Assembly (NCBI GenBank): GCA_017540065.1
Contig: JAFYBU010000002.1
Location: 1 to 5,970 of the forward strand
Source: Alphaproteobacteria bacterium
Lineage (GTDB): Bacteria; Pseudomonadota; Alphaproteobacteria; CAAHEQ01; UBA3637
Direction of reading: 5' to 3'
Length of the DNA stretch: 5,970 bases
This document shows, piece by piece, positions 5,867-5,970 of this stretch. The position numbers and the translations under genes are program-made. The stretch's first letter is position 1, and each line of letters starts with the position of its first letter. The notes below the pieces were generated by a model. That model saw nothing but the letters and a program-made list of their open reading frames with translations. It was not told the origin of the DNA and did no database searches.

Positions 5867-5938
5867 CTAATTTTTCTGATTTTTTCTAGGCATTTTTATC
5901 CCTTTCGTTTTATATATCATAACCTTTTTTTTCATCAT
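5867..5938 (-). other. Possible short leader ORF before rodZ
   Basis: On the minus strand an open frame runs from ATG 5938 to TAG 5867 (23 codons), with an internal ATG at 5893 giving an eight-residue peptide, MPRKNQKN. The internal ATG has the better ribosome-binding site, AAAGGG (5905-5900) six bases upstream; the outer one has AAGG (5949-5946) seven bases upstream. The predicted transcript start near 5909 would include only the short version. The stop is 11 bases before the rodZ ATG, which suits re-initiation. Inserting one base in the A6 run at 5885-5880 would fuse it to rodZ. It may not be translated as a separate peptide at all. Confidence 0.25.
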
Positions 5939-5944
5939 TGTCCA
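5916..5944 (-). promoter_or_regulatory. Probable sigma-70-type promoter of the rodZ-prfA-prmC-murJ cluster
   Basis: Minus-strand TGGACA (5944-5939, five of six consensus bases), a 17-base spacer and TATGAT (5921-5916, five of six) form a good promoter. RNA would begin near 5909, leaving a leader of about 54 bases before the rodZ ATG. No other promoter of this quality was found by eye ahead of the later genes, and their junctions are too tight to hold one. If the 23-codon ORF starting at 5938 is real, the promoter would have to lie further upstream, outside the window. Confidence 0.55.
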
Positions 5945-5970
5945 GCCTTATTTTACATACATAATAAAAA

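Overview
The window looks like a piece of chromosome from an AT-rich alphaproteobacterium. The evidence is the style of the proteins: a PrmC with VLDPRPDSE, an RF1 with PETETSG in the codon-recognition loop, a Bax-type protein of alphaproteobacterial layout, a RodZ-like protein with a short DUF4115-like tail, and a small SRP RNA just before dnaX. Low GC and very tight packing fit a host-associated or gut lineage. That placement is inference; no rRNA or other decisive marker is present.

Every supported gene is on the minus strand, so transcription runs from the right end to the left. In that order: a probable promoter and leader (about 5856-5944), a rodZ-like cell-shape gene (5855-5001), prfA for release factor 1 (4991-3924), prmC, which methylates release factors (3924-3163), murJ, the lipid II flippase (3133-1568), a Bax-like glucosaminidase-family protein with a damaged active site (1558-731), and a membrane-anchored DUF192 protein (731-288). 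A second good promoter follows at once (284-256), then the 4.5S SRP RNA gene ffs (about 249-161) and the first 46 codons of dnaX (138 to beyond base 1).

The six large genes behave like one operon. Spacings are -1, 7, 9, 29 or -1 bases. Two junctions are TAATG overlaps (prfA/prmC and bax-like/DUF192). In two others the upstream stop codon is fused to the next Shine-Dalgarno sequence (rodZ/prfA and murJ/bax-like). Two themes are mixed: peptidoglycan and envelope (RodZ-like, MurJ, Bax-like, DUF192) and translation termination (RF1 with its own methyltransferase). The left block joins protein targeting (SRP RNA) to replication (DnaX clamp loader), with no terminator visible between the RNA and dnaX.

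No mobile element, CRISPR array, tRNA or phage gene was seen, and no stretch above 300 bases lacks a gene. No wholly new system is evident. The points most worth a second look are the Bax-like protein with Asp in place of the catalytic Glu, the start of rodZ (a ribosome-binding site in the wrong frame beside an A6 run), the loss of an otherwise essential Arg in MurJ, and the compact ffs-dnaX arrangement.
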